Positions 1 through 4,837 of a stretch of 7,606 nucleotides of DNA are shown piece after piece. This DNA is from an uncultured Bdellovibrio sp. GTDB taxonomy: Bacteria; Bdellovibrionota; Bdellovibrionia; Bdellovibrionales; Bdellovibrionaceae. The notes beneath the pieces were generated by a model. That model saw nothing but the letters and a program-made list of their open reading frames with translations, was not told the origin of the DNA and ran no database searches. The position numbers were made by a program, and so were the translations under genes. The stretch covers positions 1 to 7,606 of the forward strand of contig CAMLRE010000093.1 of NCBI GenBank assembly GCA_946482355.1. Direction: 5' to 3'. How positions within the stretch are numbered: the first letter of the stretch is position 1; each line of letters opens with the position of its first letter.

Positions 1-129
1 AGCTGTGCTTCTAACGGCCACTTCCCAGTGGTCTGATGTGCCGGTCAGGTCAAAAACCTGAATCTCAGAATTTGGGTCAGCATCGGGATAGTGTTCTTGC
101 AATCTTTGTTTCATCTGATCTATTGTCAT
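1..129 (-). CDS. BolA/IbaG-family protein, N-terminal part (runs off the left edge)
   Basis: Reading the minus strand from the ATG at 129, an open frame of 43 codons continues to base 1 without a stop. It begins MTIDQMKQRLQEHYPDA and goes on through the segment IQVFDLTGTSDHWEVAV (residues 23-39). The order, a short N-terminal helix followed by a D-L-x-G-x-x-D-H-(W/Y) beta segment, is what BolA-like proteins of the YrbA/IbaG type show. BolA proteins are about 80-105 residues, so roughly half is missing here, including the conserved C-terminal histidine region. Known family role: cytosolic partner of monothiol glutaredoxins in iron-sulfur cluster handling. No clear Shine-Dalgarno sequence precedes the start (minus-strand upstream bases are CACTCATACCT). 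The start lies four bases from the divergent gene at 134. The fragment is short, so the family call rests on one motif. Confidence 0.8.
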   Translation of the reverse strand, partial: MTIDQMKQRLQEHYPDADPNSEIQVFDLTGTSDHWEVAVRSTA

Positions 130-133
130 AGGT

Positions 134-1930
134 ATGAGTGATAACAAAATTCCGACTTCGAATCAAGACACGAAGCCATGGCAAATCGTTGGTAAACTGC
201 TGATCTTCACTATATCGCTTTTAGCTCTGTATTTAGGAATCAGAATCCTGTTTTTGGGATGGAATTTTGTACATTTTCGTGAGTTTTCTGCTTCGGAAAT
301 AGCCGTTTGTTTTCTACAAGGTTTAAGATTCGATGCGGCCGTCGTTGTGCCTATCGTATTTATCACGCTTTTAGCCTTATTAATTCCTGTCAGACTTATC
401 CGTTTTTTAGCGCTAAACGCGATCACTTTGGGGCACGTGGTTTTAGTTTTTGGAAACTTTATCGACGTAGAACTTGTGAATTTTATGGGGCGCCGGTTTA
501 CGAAATCAAGCCTGTATTTAGCCACCGAAGGGCAGAATACCAACATGCTTCAGTACGGTTTTTTAGCGACAATTACCTTTATCGGCTTAGCTGTGTTTTT
601 GGTAATTTGTTATAAAAACTATTTCAAAATTCACCCGTTGTTGTCGTCATGTTCTTTAAAAGTAAAAACACTTTTTGTTGTTGCGATGATTCCATTAGTT
701 GTGATTTTCGGGCGTGGGGGGCTTCAATACAAACCGATTAGCTTTGTGGATGCGAAGGTTTTACCTCACACGTACGCGCATCACTTAGTATTAAACACAA
801 GCTTTACGTTTTTAAAAAGTTTCGGCAAATCGGGCTTTCAGAAAGAAAAATATTTTTCAGATACAGAAATGCGTAAGTATTTAAACCCGGCGCAAACGAC
901 TAAGAAAAACCAGCCGCAAGATGCCAAAGGTTATAACCTTGTGGTTTTTATCGTTGAAAGTTTGTCGAAAGAATATCTTTCTCCCACACGCACTCCCTAC
1001 CTGACTGAATTAATAAAAAAAGGTGTGTATTTTGATAAATCCTATGCGAACGGGCGCAGATCTATCGAGGGAATTGCGTCGATCCTAGCGGGGATTCCGG
1101 CATTAATGGAAGAGCCATTTTTAAATTCAGAATTTGCAACCAATGAGTTTATGGGCTTAGGGCAGCTGTTTAAAAAACAAAAATATGAAACAAGCTTTTT
1201 TCACGGAGCCACTAACGGAACTATGCGCTTTGATGTGTTTACCAAAGCCAGCGGGTTTGACCAGTATTTTGGTAAAAATGAATATCCTGATAAAACCAAA
1301 GACGATGGTTTTTGGGGAATTTACGATGAACCCTTTTTACAGTTTGCCTGCGAAAAAATGACGGGTTTTAAGCCACCTTTTGCTTCGGTGGTTTTTACTT
1401 TGTCTTCGCATCAGCCTTTTAAAACTCCTGAGTCTTTTGATAAAAACTATCGCGCTGAGGCGAATGAAATTCCTATTTTAAAAACGATTAGCTACGTAGA
1501 TTTATCTTTAAAAAACTTTATGGCTTGCGCGCAAAAACAAGCTTGGTTTGATAAAACAATTTTTCTTTTTGTGGCCGATCATACAGGTCCTGCGATGGAT
1601 GAAGCGACGAATGATTTTGAGCAAAAGTTTGAAATTCCTATTTTGTTTTACGCAAAAAAACCAGAAATTTTACAGGGGTTAAACCCAAATCAATATGCCC
1701 AGCAAATTGATTTATTTCCGACGTTAAATGATTTATTTCGTTTAGGTTACCTAAATACCAACCACTTAGCACGAACGCTGTATAACGAAGGCCCTAAGAC
1801 GATAGCGCTGTATTCAGATCAGACTTACCAGCTTGTTGGTGACACTGAAAAAACTGAGAATCATTTAAAAGCGATTAAACAGTATTTCAGCGAAGGTCTC
1901 TATGATAATCGCTTGTATTTTCCGCAGTAA
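134..1930 (+). CDS. LTA synthase/sulfatase-family membrane phosphoglycerol (or phosphoethanolamine) transferase
   Basis: A 598-residue inner-membrane protein. Five hydrophobic segments are visible at about 18-42, 55-85, 90-113, 141-160 and 178-195. The family-typical linker RGGLQYKP (194-201) follows, then a periplasmic alkaline-phosphatase-fold catalytic domain from about 265. Catalytic landmarks, compared with S. aureus LtaS: E275 in VVFIVES (LtaS E255), S310 in NGRRSIEG at the nucleophile position (LtaS T300), H357 in FFHGATNGTM (LtaS H347), H426 in SSHQPF (LtaS H416), and D482-H483 in VADHTG (LtaS D475-H476). Ser instead of Thr and HGATNGTM instead of an HGxxxxFWNR motif are what I associate with Gram-negative members. 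The substrate is therefore not settled and could be a glycerophosphate or phosphoethanolamine group for a periplasmic glycan or lipid. The start is fixed by an in-frame stop at 116-118 and the absence of another Met before the first helix. No good Shine-Dalgarno sequence is present. It is divergent from the BolA-family gene and probably co-transcribed with the HNH gene 17 bases downstream. Confidence 0.87.
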   Translation: MSDNKIPTSNQDTKPWQIVGKLLIFTISLLALYLGIRILFLGWNFVHFREFSASEIAVCFLQGLRFDAAVVVPIVFITLLALLIPVRLIRFLALNAITLGHVVLVFGNFIDVELVNFMGRRFTKSSLYLATEGQNTNMLQYGFLATITFIGLAVFLVICYKNYFKIHPLLSSCSLKVKTLFVVAMIPLVVIFGRGGLQYKPISFVDAKVLPHTYAHHLVLNTSFTFLKSFGKSGFQKEKYFSDTEMRKYLNPAQTTKKNQPQDAKGYNLVVFIVESLSKEYLSPTRTPYLTELIKKGVYFDKSYANGRRSIEGIASILAGIPALMEEPFLNSEFATNEFMGLGQLFKKQKYETSFFHGATNGTMRFDVFTKASGFDQYFGKNEYPDKTKDDGFWGIYDEPFLQFACEKMTGFKPPFASVVFTLSSHQPFKTPESFDKNYRAEANEIPILKTISYVDLSLKNFMACAQKQAWFDKTIFLFVADHTGPAMDEATNDFEQKFEIPILFYAKKPEILQGLNPNQYAQQIDLFPTLNDLFRLGYLNTNHLARTLYNEGPKTIALYSDQTYQLVGDTEKTENHLKAIKQYFSEGLYDNRLYFPQ

Positions 1931-1947
1931 AACATTACAAAAACTCT

Positions 1948-2289
1948 ATGTCTGATTACGGCGATTATTTCACTCCGGCCTCGGAGTCGCACCAAAAAAT
2001 CGAAAAAGCAAAAGCGCGTGAAATGCGTAAATCCAGCTGGTGGAAACAACAGTTGGGTAAAGGCATTTGTTATCACTGCGAACAGAAATTTAAAGCCGAA
2101 GACCTAACGATGGATCACTTAATTCCCATCGCTCGCGGCGGAAAAACGGACAAAAAAAATTGCGTGGTTTCATGCAAAGACTGCAACACGAAAAAAGGCT
2201 ATAAAACCAGAGCTGAAATGGCGATGGAAGAATTAGCTGCGAAAAGCACAAACGTCGAAGATTCAAACGACGATTATAACGAAGAATAA
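1948..2289 (+). CDS. Small zinc-type HNH endonuclease
   Basis: A 113-residue soluble protein. A charged N-terminal helix (about 15-35) leads into an HNH/beta-beta-alpha-metal nuclease domain at 37-87. Two CxxC pairs (C41/C44 in CYHC and C76/C79 in CKDC) would hold a structural zinc. D56-H57 in MDHLIPIARGG is the first histidine of the HNH motif, N71 is the middle asparagine, and N80 lies in CKDCNTKKG, where the third HNH position falls. Family knowledge: metal-dependent DNA nicking or cleavage, with roles ranging from restriction to repair. Nothing here shows which applies, and no methyltransferase, terminase or toxin partner is visible. The tail (about 100-113) is acidic and probably disordered. 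It starts 17 bases after the LTA-synthase-family stop with no Shine-Dalgarno sequence, and an intrinsic terminator follows, so it is likely the last gene of a two-gene transcript. Confidence 0.85.
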   Translation: MSDYGDYFTPASESHQKIEKAKAREMRKSSWWKQQLGKGICYHCEQKFKAEDLTMDHLIPIARGGKTDKKNCVVSCKDCNTKKGYKTRAEMAMEELAAKSTNVEDSNDDYNEE

Positions 2290-2308
2290 TAACAGGCCTA
2301 TTAAATGC

Positions 2309-2342
2309 AAAAAGCGAGACTGCTTACGCCATCTCGCTTTTT
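2309..2342 (+). terminator. Rho-independent terminator after the HNH gene
   Basis: A perfect 11-bp inverted repeat, AAAAAGCGAGA at 2309-2319 and TCTCGCTTTTT at 2332-2342, encloses a 12-base loop. The right arm ends in five T. It lies 20 bases after the HNH stop codon. The flanking A and T runs make it potentially bidirectional. Confidence 0.87.
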
Positions 2343-2351
2343 AATGACATT

Positions 2352-2378
2352 GGATTCGCCCCTCAGAAGGGAGAATCC
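2352..2378 (+). promoter_or_regulatory. Hairpin enclosing the Shine-Dalgarno sequence of a candidate small ORF
   Basis: The outer stem GGATTC (2352-2357) pairs with GAATCC (2373-2378). The inner stem CCCT (2360-2363) pairs with AGGG (2368-2371) around a four-base CAGA loop, and a small 2x1 internal loop separates the stems. The purine run GGGAG (2369-2373), seven bases before the ATG at 2381, lies within the right side of this hairpin, so folding would hide the ribosome site. There is no T tract, so it is not a canonical terminator. A regulatory role depends on the small ORF being real. Confidence 0.35.
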
Positions 2379-2380
2379 GG

Positions 2381-2512
2381 ATGCCGAATTTCATACACCT
2401 AATGAAGTATCGACAGAAACGGGTGACTGTTAAAGAGATTCTAAGTCTAGTTTTTAGAATACTTGTGATTCTAGAAAAGCTTATGAGTTTGTTTAAAATT
2501 TTTCCATTCTAG
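2381..2512 (+). CDS. Candidate 43-residue cationic/hydrophobic small protein
   Basis: ATG at 2381 to TAG at 2510-2512, with GGGAG seven bases upstream. The first part is basic (KYRQKR at 9-14). Residues about 19-43 form a hydrophobic or amphipathic helix-like stretch, EILSLVFRILVILEKLM and onward, interrupted by R26, E32, K33 and K39. That composition resembles small membrane-active peptides, including type I toxins, but I recognise no family and have found no antisense RNA. Frames of this length occur by chance, so the support is only the well-placed Shine-Dalgarno sequence, the composition, and the otherwise unexplained 275-base gap. It begins 38 bases after the HNH terminator, so it would need its own promoter or read-through; no convincing promoter is visible. 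Confidence 0.27.
   Translation: MPNFIHLMKYRQKRVTVKEILSLVFRILVILEKLMSLFKIFPF
2438..2476. repeat. ATTCTA direct and inverted repeat cluster
   Basis: ATTCTAA (2438-2444) is a perfect 7-bp inverted repeat of TTAGAAT (2454-2460), with a 9-base loop. The same TAGAAT can instead pair with ATTCTA at 2468-2473, which lies within the palindrome TTCTAGAA (2469-2476). A third direct ATTCTA copy sits at 2506-2511. The copies fall inside the candidate small ORF and give it alternative RNA folds. Confidence 0.5.
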
Positions 2513-2517
2513 AGGAG

Positions 2518-2551
2518 TTATTTAGATCACCTAATGTACAAATCTAAATAA
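2518..2551. repeat. Perfect 10-bp AT-rich inverted repeat in the convergent spacer
   Basis: TTATTTAGAT (2518-2527) and ATCTAAATAA (2542-2551) are perfect inverted repeats around a 14-base loop. The site lies between the candidate small ORF and the end of the minus-strand gene. Neither strand has a following T tract, so a canonical terminator is unlikely. A protein site or an RNA stability hairpin is possible. Confidence 0.5.
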
Positions 2552-2560
2552 ACCGAGGGG

Positions 2561-2583
2561 CCGAATTTAAGTCATTAAATCGG
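2561..2583. repeat. Imperfect hairpin downstream of the minus-strand gene
   Basis: CCG (2561-2563) plus ATTTAA (2565-2570) pairs with TTAAAT plus CGG (2575-2583). The loop is the four bases GTCA and one A (2564) is bulged. On the minus strand it lies about 35 bases past the stop of the membrane-protein gene and could stabilise or end that transcript, although no clean T run follows. Confidence 0.4.
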
Positions 2584-2590
2584 ATGGTCG

Positions 2591-2612
2591 TAAGCGCTTA
2601 TATTTCGCGAAA
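2591..2612. repeat. Two tandem 10-bp perfect palindromes
   Basis: TAAGCGCTTA (2591-2600) and TTTCGCGAAA (2603-2612) are each perfectly palindromic and are two bases apart. A run of eight A (2610-2617) overlaps the second and touches the stop codon of the minus-strand gene, where it reads as eight T. A zero-loop palindrome is a poor RNA hairpin and a better dimeric-protein site. No function is known to me. Confidence 0.4.
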
Positions 2613-2617
2613 AAAAA

Positions 2618-3070
2618 CTATCGAAACGCGCGGTGAAGTTTTGTTTTTGTTGTGCAAGTTTTTGTTCCGTCAGGATGATCGACACAGGTTTTTTCTTCCT
2701 GATAATCAGCTGATTGGCTTTGATAACTGCCGTTAGAAAGATCATTTAAATCACCACTCACACCGCGACCTGGCCCCAAACCCTTGCTGGACGGGGGATT
2801 CGTGACATGAAAAAGAACCACTAAGACTAAAGAAAATGCAAAAATGGCCACAATCGGAATGATATGTGCTTTAAAATTCACTTCTTTAGGTTTTAACAAA
2901 TCAGAATATTGAGCCTCTAAAGCTACTACTTCACGTGAATTGTCTGGATGTGCCGGAAGCGAATTTTGTTTTTGCGCAGGTGGATTATAGCTTGGACGCG
3001 TCGGAAATTGTTGAGCTTTTTGGGGTCCTGCAACCAACTGATTTTTTGTTTTTGAATCGACCTTCGACAT
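2618..3070 (-). CDS. Unrecognised single-pass membrane protein with a two-cysteine C-terminal tail
   Basis: A 150-residue protein of unknown family. Residues 1-66 are hydrophilic and rich in Pro, Gln, Asn and Lys (for example FPTRPSYNPPAQKQ at 22-35). One strong hydrophobic helix spans about 69-89 (HIIPIVAIFAFSLVLVVLFH). A Gly/Ser/Asn-rich stretch (93-120) follows, then a charged tail with C129 and C139 in TCVDHPDGTKTCTTK. A cytoplasmic N-terminus and periplasmic C-terminus, where the two cysteines could form a disulfide, is a plausible topology but not proven. In-frame TAA just upstream fixes ATG 3070 as the earliest start. The purine run AAAGGAG ends only one base before it, closer than usual. 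Support is the membrane segment, composition and lack of a better frame. It is divergent from the NPD-family gene. Confidence 0.65.
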   Translation of the reverse strand: MSKVDSKTKNQLVAGPQKAQQFPTRPSYNPPAQKQNSLPAHPDNSREVVALEAQYSDLLKPKEVNFKAHIIPIVAIFAFSLVLVVLFHVTNPPSSKGLGPGRGVSGDLNDLSNGSYQSQSADYQEEKTCVDHPDGTKTCTTKTKLHRAFR

Positions 3071-3157
3071 GCTCCTTTATCGGTAGGGGCGAGTACAGTC
3101 TTGAATGTCTCATTTTGATGCAGCTTATATGACCTCGATCTGCATACGCGCATAAAT

Positions 3158-3185
3158 ATGTAAAACAATTCATTTGTAATTACAT
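3158..3185. promoter_or_regulatory. Palindromic operator candidate in the divergent intergenic region
   Basis: TGTAATTACA (3175-3184) is a perfect 10-bp palindrome. In addition, ATGTAA at 3158-3163 is the inverted match of TTACAT at 3180-3185, giving overlapping dyad symmetry. It sits between the divergent starts at 3070 and 3245, about 60 bases before the NPD-family start, where a dimeric repressor or activator could act on either gene. No regulator gene is in the window and I do not assign -35/-10 boxes. Confidence 0.35.
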
Positions 3186-3244
3186 AGGTCCTTCAATAGA
3201 TTGTTTTGATGCAAAACACACAAGATCAAACAAGGAAACATCCA

Positions 3245-4675
3245 ATGCAAATTGAACATCCGGTTATTATTCAAGGTGGAATGGGCATTGCGGTTTCTGA
3301 TTGGAAACTTGCAAAGTCAGTTTCACAAACAGGCCAGTTAGGCGTAGTTTCTGGAACAGCGATCAATTCAGTTCTTGTAAGACGTCTTCAAGATGGTGAT
3401 GCTGAAGGTAATACTCGTCGCGCTTTAAAAGCTTTTCCTTCACAAGAAATTGCAAACAAAATTTTAGAAACATATTTTATCGAGGGCGGAAAGCCGGCAG
3501 ATAAACCGTACAAACGTGCACCGATGTACGCGATCAATTCTCCGAAAGCTTTATTGCAATTAACAGTTGCTGCCTGCTTTGTTGAGGTTTGGTTAGCGCG
3601 CGAAGGTCACAACGGAAAAGTAGGTTTAAATCTTTTAGAAAAAATCCAATTACCGAACTTAGCTTGTCTTTACGGTGCTTTATTAGCTGATGTTGATTAT
3701 GTGATTATGGGTGCGGGTATTCCACGTGAAATTCCAGGCGCTTTAGATCTACTAAGTCAAAATCAAACAGCTACACTAAAAATTCCTGTGATGGGACTTG
3801 AAGGTGATGCTGTGATGTCGTTTAACCCACAAGATGTGATGGAAAACACACCGCTTGTTCCGTTAAAACGTCCGTTCTTCTTTCCAATCGTTTCATCAGC
3901 TGTATTAGCGAATAACTTAAAAAAGAAATCTACAGGCCGTGTAGATGGTTTTATTGTTGAAGGCCCACTAGCTGGTGGTCACAATGCTCCTCCACGCGGA
4001 CCAATGAAATTAAATGAACGTGGCGAGCCAATCTACGGTGAGCGTGATGCGGTTGATCTAGCTGATATGAAAGCGTTAGAGCTTCCATTTTGGATGGCGG
4101 GTTATTACGCGACTCCAGAAAAATTAAAAGAAGTTCAAGCGCAAGGGGCTCACGGTATTCAAGTGGGAACTCTATTCGCGTTCTCTGATGAATCAGGTGT
4201 TAAGCGTGAACATCGTGAAAAAGCTATTGCAGAAATCATGTCTAAACCTGCTCCTGAGGGTGGTTGGATTTTTACTGATCCAAGATCATCTCCGACAAAC
4301 TTTCCGTTTAAAGCGGCTCGTTTACCGGGAACAATTTCAGAAGAAGGTTTGTATCTTCAACGCCAACGTATCTGTGATTTAGGTTATTTACGTCACGCTT
4401 ACAAAAAAGATGACGGAACAATCGGTCAGCGTTGTCCTGCAGAGCCAGTTAAAGACTACGTTAAAAAAGGCGGCCTTGAAGAAGACACTGTCGGAAGAAA
4501 GTGTTTATGTAATGCTTTAATGGCTGACGTGGGCATGGGGCAAATCCAAGCTAACGGGCAGGCTGAATTACCGCTTTTAACGGCCGGCGATGATTTAAAT
4601 AATATCGTTCGCATGATTAAACCGGGCCAAAAATCTTATTCCGCGAAAGATGTGATTCAATATCTTCTCGCTTAA
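3245..4675 (+). CDS. NPD-family FMN-dependent oxidoreductase (nitronate-monooxygenase-like)
   Basis: A 476-residue cytosolic protein of the 2-nitropropane dioxygenase/FabK-like TIM-barrel superfamily. Landmarks: HPVIIQGGMGIAVS (5-18), the N-terminal barrel strand and FMN loop; EGPLAGGHNAPPRGP (around 239-253), with H246 where the catalytic or flavin-proximal histidine of AGGHxG motifs lies; and GIQVGTLFAFSDES (around 304-317), the phosphate-binding end of the barrel. It is longer than classical nitronate monooxygenases (about 320-360) because of a C-terminal extension holding C377, C397, C420 and C422. Substrate is unknown; nitronates, enoyl thioesters or quinones are all seen in the superfamily. 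I chose the ATG at 3245 because AAGGA (3232-3236) sits eight bases upstream and family proteins start near this IEHPVIIQGG segment. An in-frame TTG/ATG at 3206/3209 would add 13 polar residues without a Shine-Dalgarno sequence. It appears monocistronic. Confidence 0.86.
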   Translation: MQIEHPVIIQGGMGIAVSDWKLAKSVSQTGQLGVVSGTAINSVLVRRLQDGDAEGNTRRALKAFPSQEIANKILETYFIEGGKPADKPYKRAPMYAINSPKALLQLTVAACFVEVWLAREGHNGKVGLNLLEKIQLPNLACLYGALLADVDYVIMGAGIPREIPGALDLLSQNQTATLKIPVMGLEGDAVMSFNPQDVMENTPLVPLKRPFFFPIVSSAVLANNLKKKSTGRVDGFIVEGPLAGGHNAPPRGPMKLNERGEPIYGERDAVDLADMKALELPFWMAGYYATPEKLKEVQAQGAHGIQVGTLFAFSDESGVKREHREKAIAEIMSKPAPEGGWIFTDPRSSPTNFPFKAARLPGTISEEGLYLQRQRICDLGYLRHAYKKDDGTIGQRCPAEPVKDYVKKGGLEEDTVGRKCLCNALMADVGMGQIQANGQAELPLLTAGDDLNNIVRMIKPGQKSYSAKDVIQYLLA

Positions 4676-4690
4676 ACTGACATCAAATTT

Positions 4691-4730
4691 AGGGGTTTTA
4701 TCGTTTAAAACGGCGGCAAAACCCTATTTT
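4691..4730 (+). terminator. Terminator-like hairpin after the NPD-family gene
   Basis: AGGGGTTTT (4691-4699) pairs with AAAACCCT (4718-4725) with one G bulged, followed by ATTTT. It starts 15 bases after the NPD-family stop. The T tract is short, so strength is uncertain. The same left arm also pairs perfectly with AAAACCCCT at 4782-4790. Confidence 0.5.
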
Positions 4731-4739
4731 ACGCTACGC

Positions 4740-4775
4740 GCAAGATACTTTCTTAGCCCAAAGGCTTGCTTTTTT
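4740..4775 (+). terminator. Second intrinsic-terminator candidate upstream of top6B
   Basis: GCAAG (4740-4744) pairs with CTTGC (4765-4769), immediately followed by six T (4770-4775). Alternatively AGCC (4755-4758) pairs with GGCT (4763-4766) around a CAAA loop. Stems are short, but the position between the NPD-family gene and top6B with a T6 run fits a back-up terminator or a leader attenuator. Confidence 0.45.
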
Positions 4776-4801
4776 CTCTCAAAAACCCCTTCAATAATGG
4801 G

Positions 4802-4810
4802 TGATATACG
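4802..4810 (+). promoter_or_regulatory. Possible extended -10 promoter element for top6BA
   Basis: TGATATACG at 4802-4810 resembles an extended -10 (TG-N-TATAAT, 4 of 6 in the hexamer). It would place the transcript start near 4817, about 20 bases before the top6B start. No convincing -35 box is found at 16-18 bases, so this is tentative. Confidence 0.25.
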
Positions 4811-4837
4811 TAGTTTAAGTTATTGAAAGGCCTTATT

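Larger units (their letters stand above)
2343..2617. other. Structured intergenic segment with no established gene
   Basis: These 275 bases lie between the HNH terminator and the end of the minus-strand membrane-protein gene. They contain at least four inverted repeats, three direct copies of ATTCTA (2438, 2468, 2506) plus one inverted copy (2455-2460), two perfect 10-bp palindromes, and a 43-codon candidate ORF. I see no tRNA, insertion sequence or recognised riboswitch. The segment could be a structured non-coding RNA, a small-protein gene with its leader, or degenerate spacer; the sequence alone does not decide. Confidence 0.45.

Noticed and set aside
163..546. 127-codon minus-strand open frame inside the LTA-synthase-family gene
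   Set aside because: Lies wholly within a gene with strong family motifs; its translation has no recognisable domain.
2352..2378. Hairpin considered as a second terminator for the HNH gene
   Set aside because: No T run follows it, and a strong terminator already precedes it.
2343..2617. CRISPR array or insertion-sequence remnant
   Set aside because: Repeats are only 6-10 bases and irregularly spaced; there are no equal spacers, no transposase fragment and no target-site duplication that I can see.
2926..3173. Overlapping 62-80-codon frames on both strands around the start of the minus-strand membrane protein
   Set aside because: The 150-codon frame has a membrane helix and a better purine run; the others have no domain and mostly overlap it.
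3206..3244. Upstream TTG/ATG start for the NPD-family protein
   Set aside because: No Shine-Dalgarno sequence before it, and the extra 13 residues are polar and outside the family's usual N-terminus; 3245 has AAGGA at eight bases.
4823..4837. Upstream TTG start for Top6B
   Set aside because: It overlaps the GAAAGG that serves the TTG at 4838; starting at 4838 gives a family-like N-terminus.
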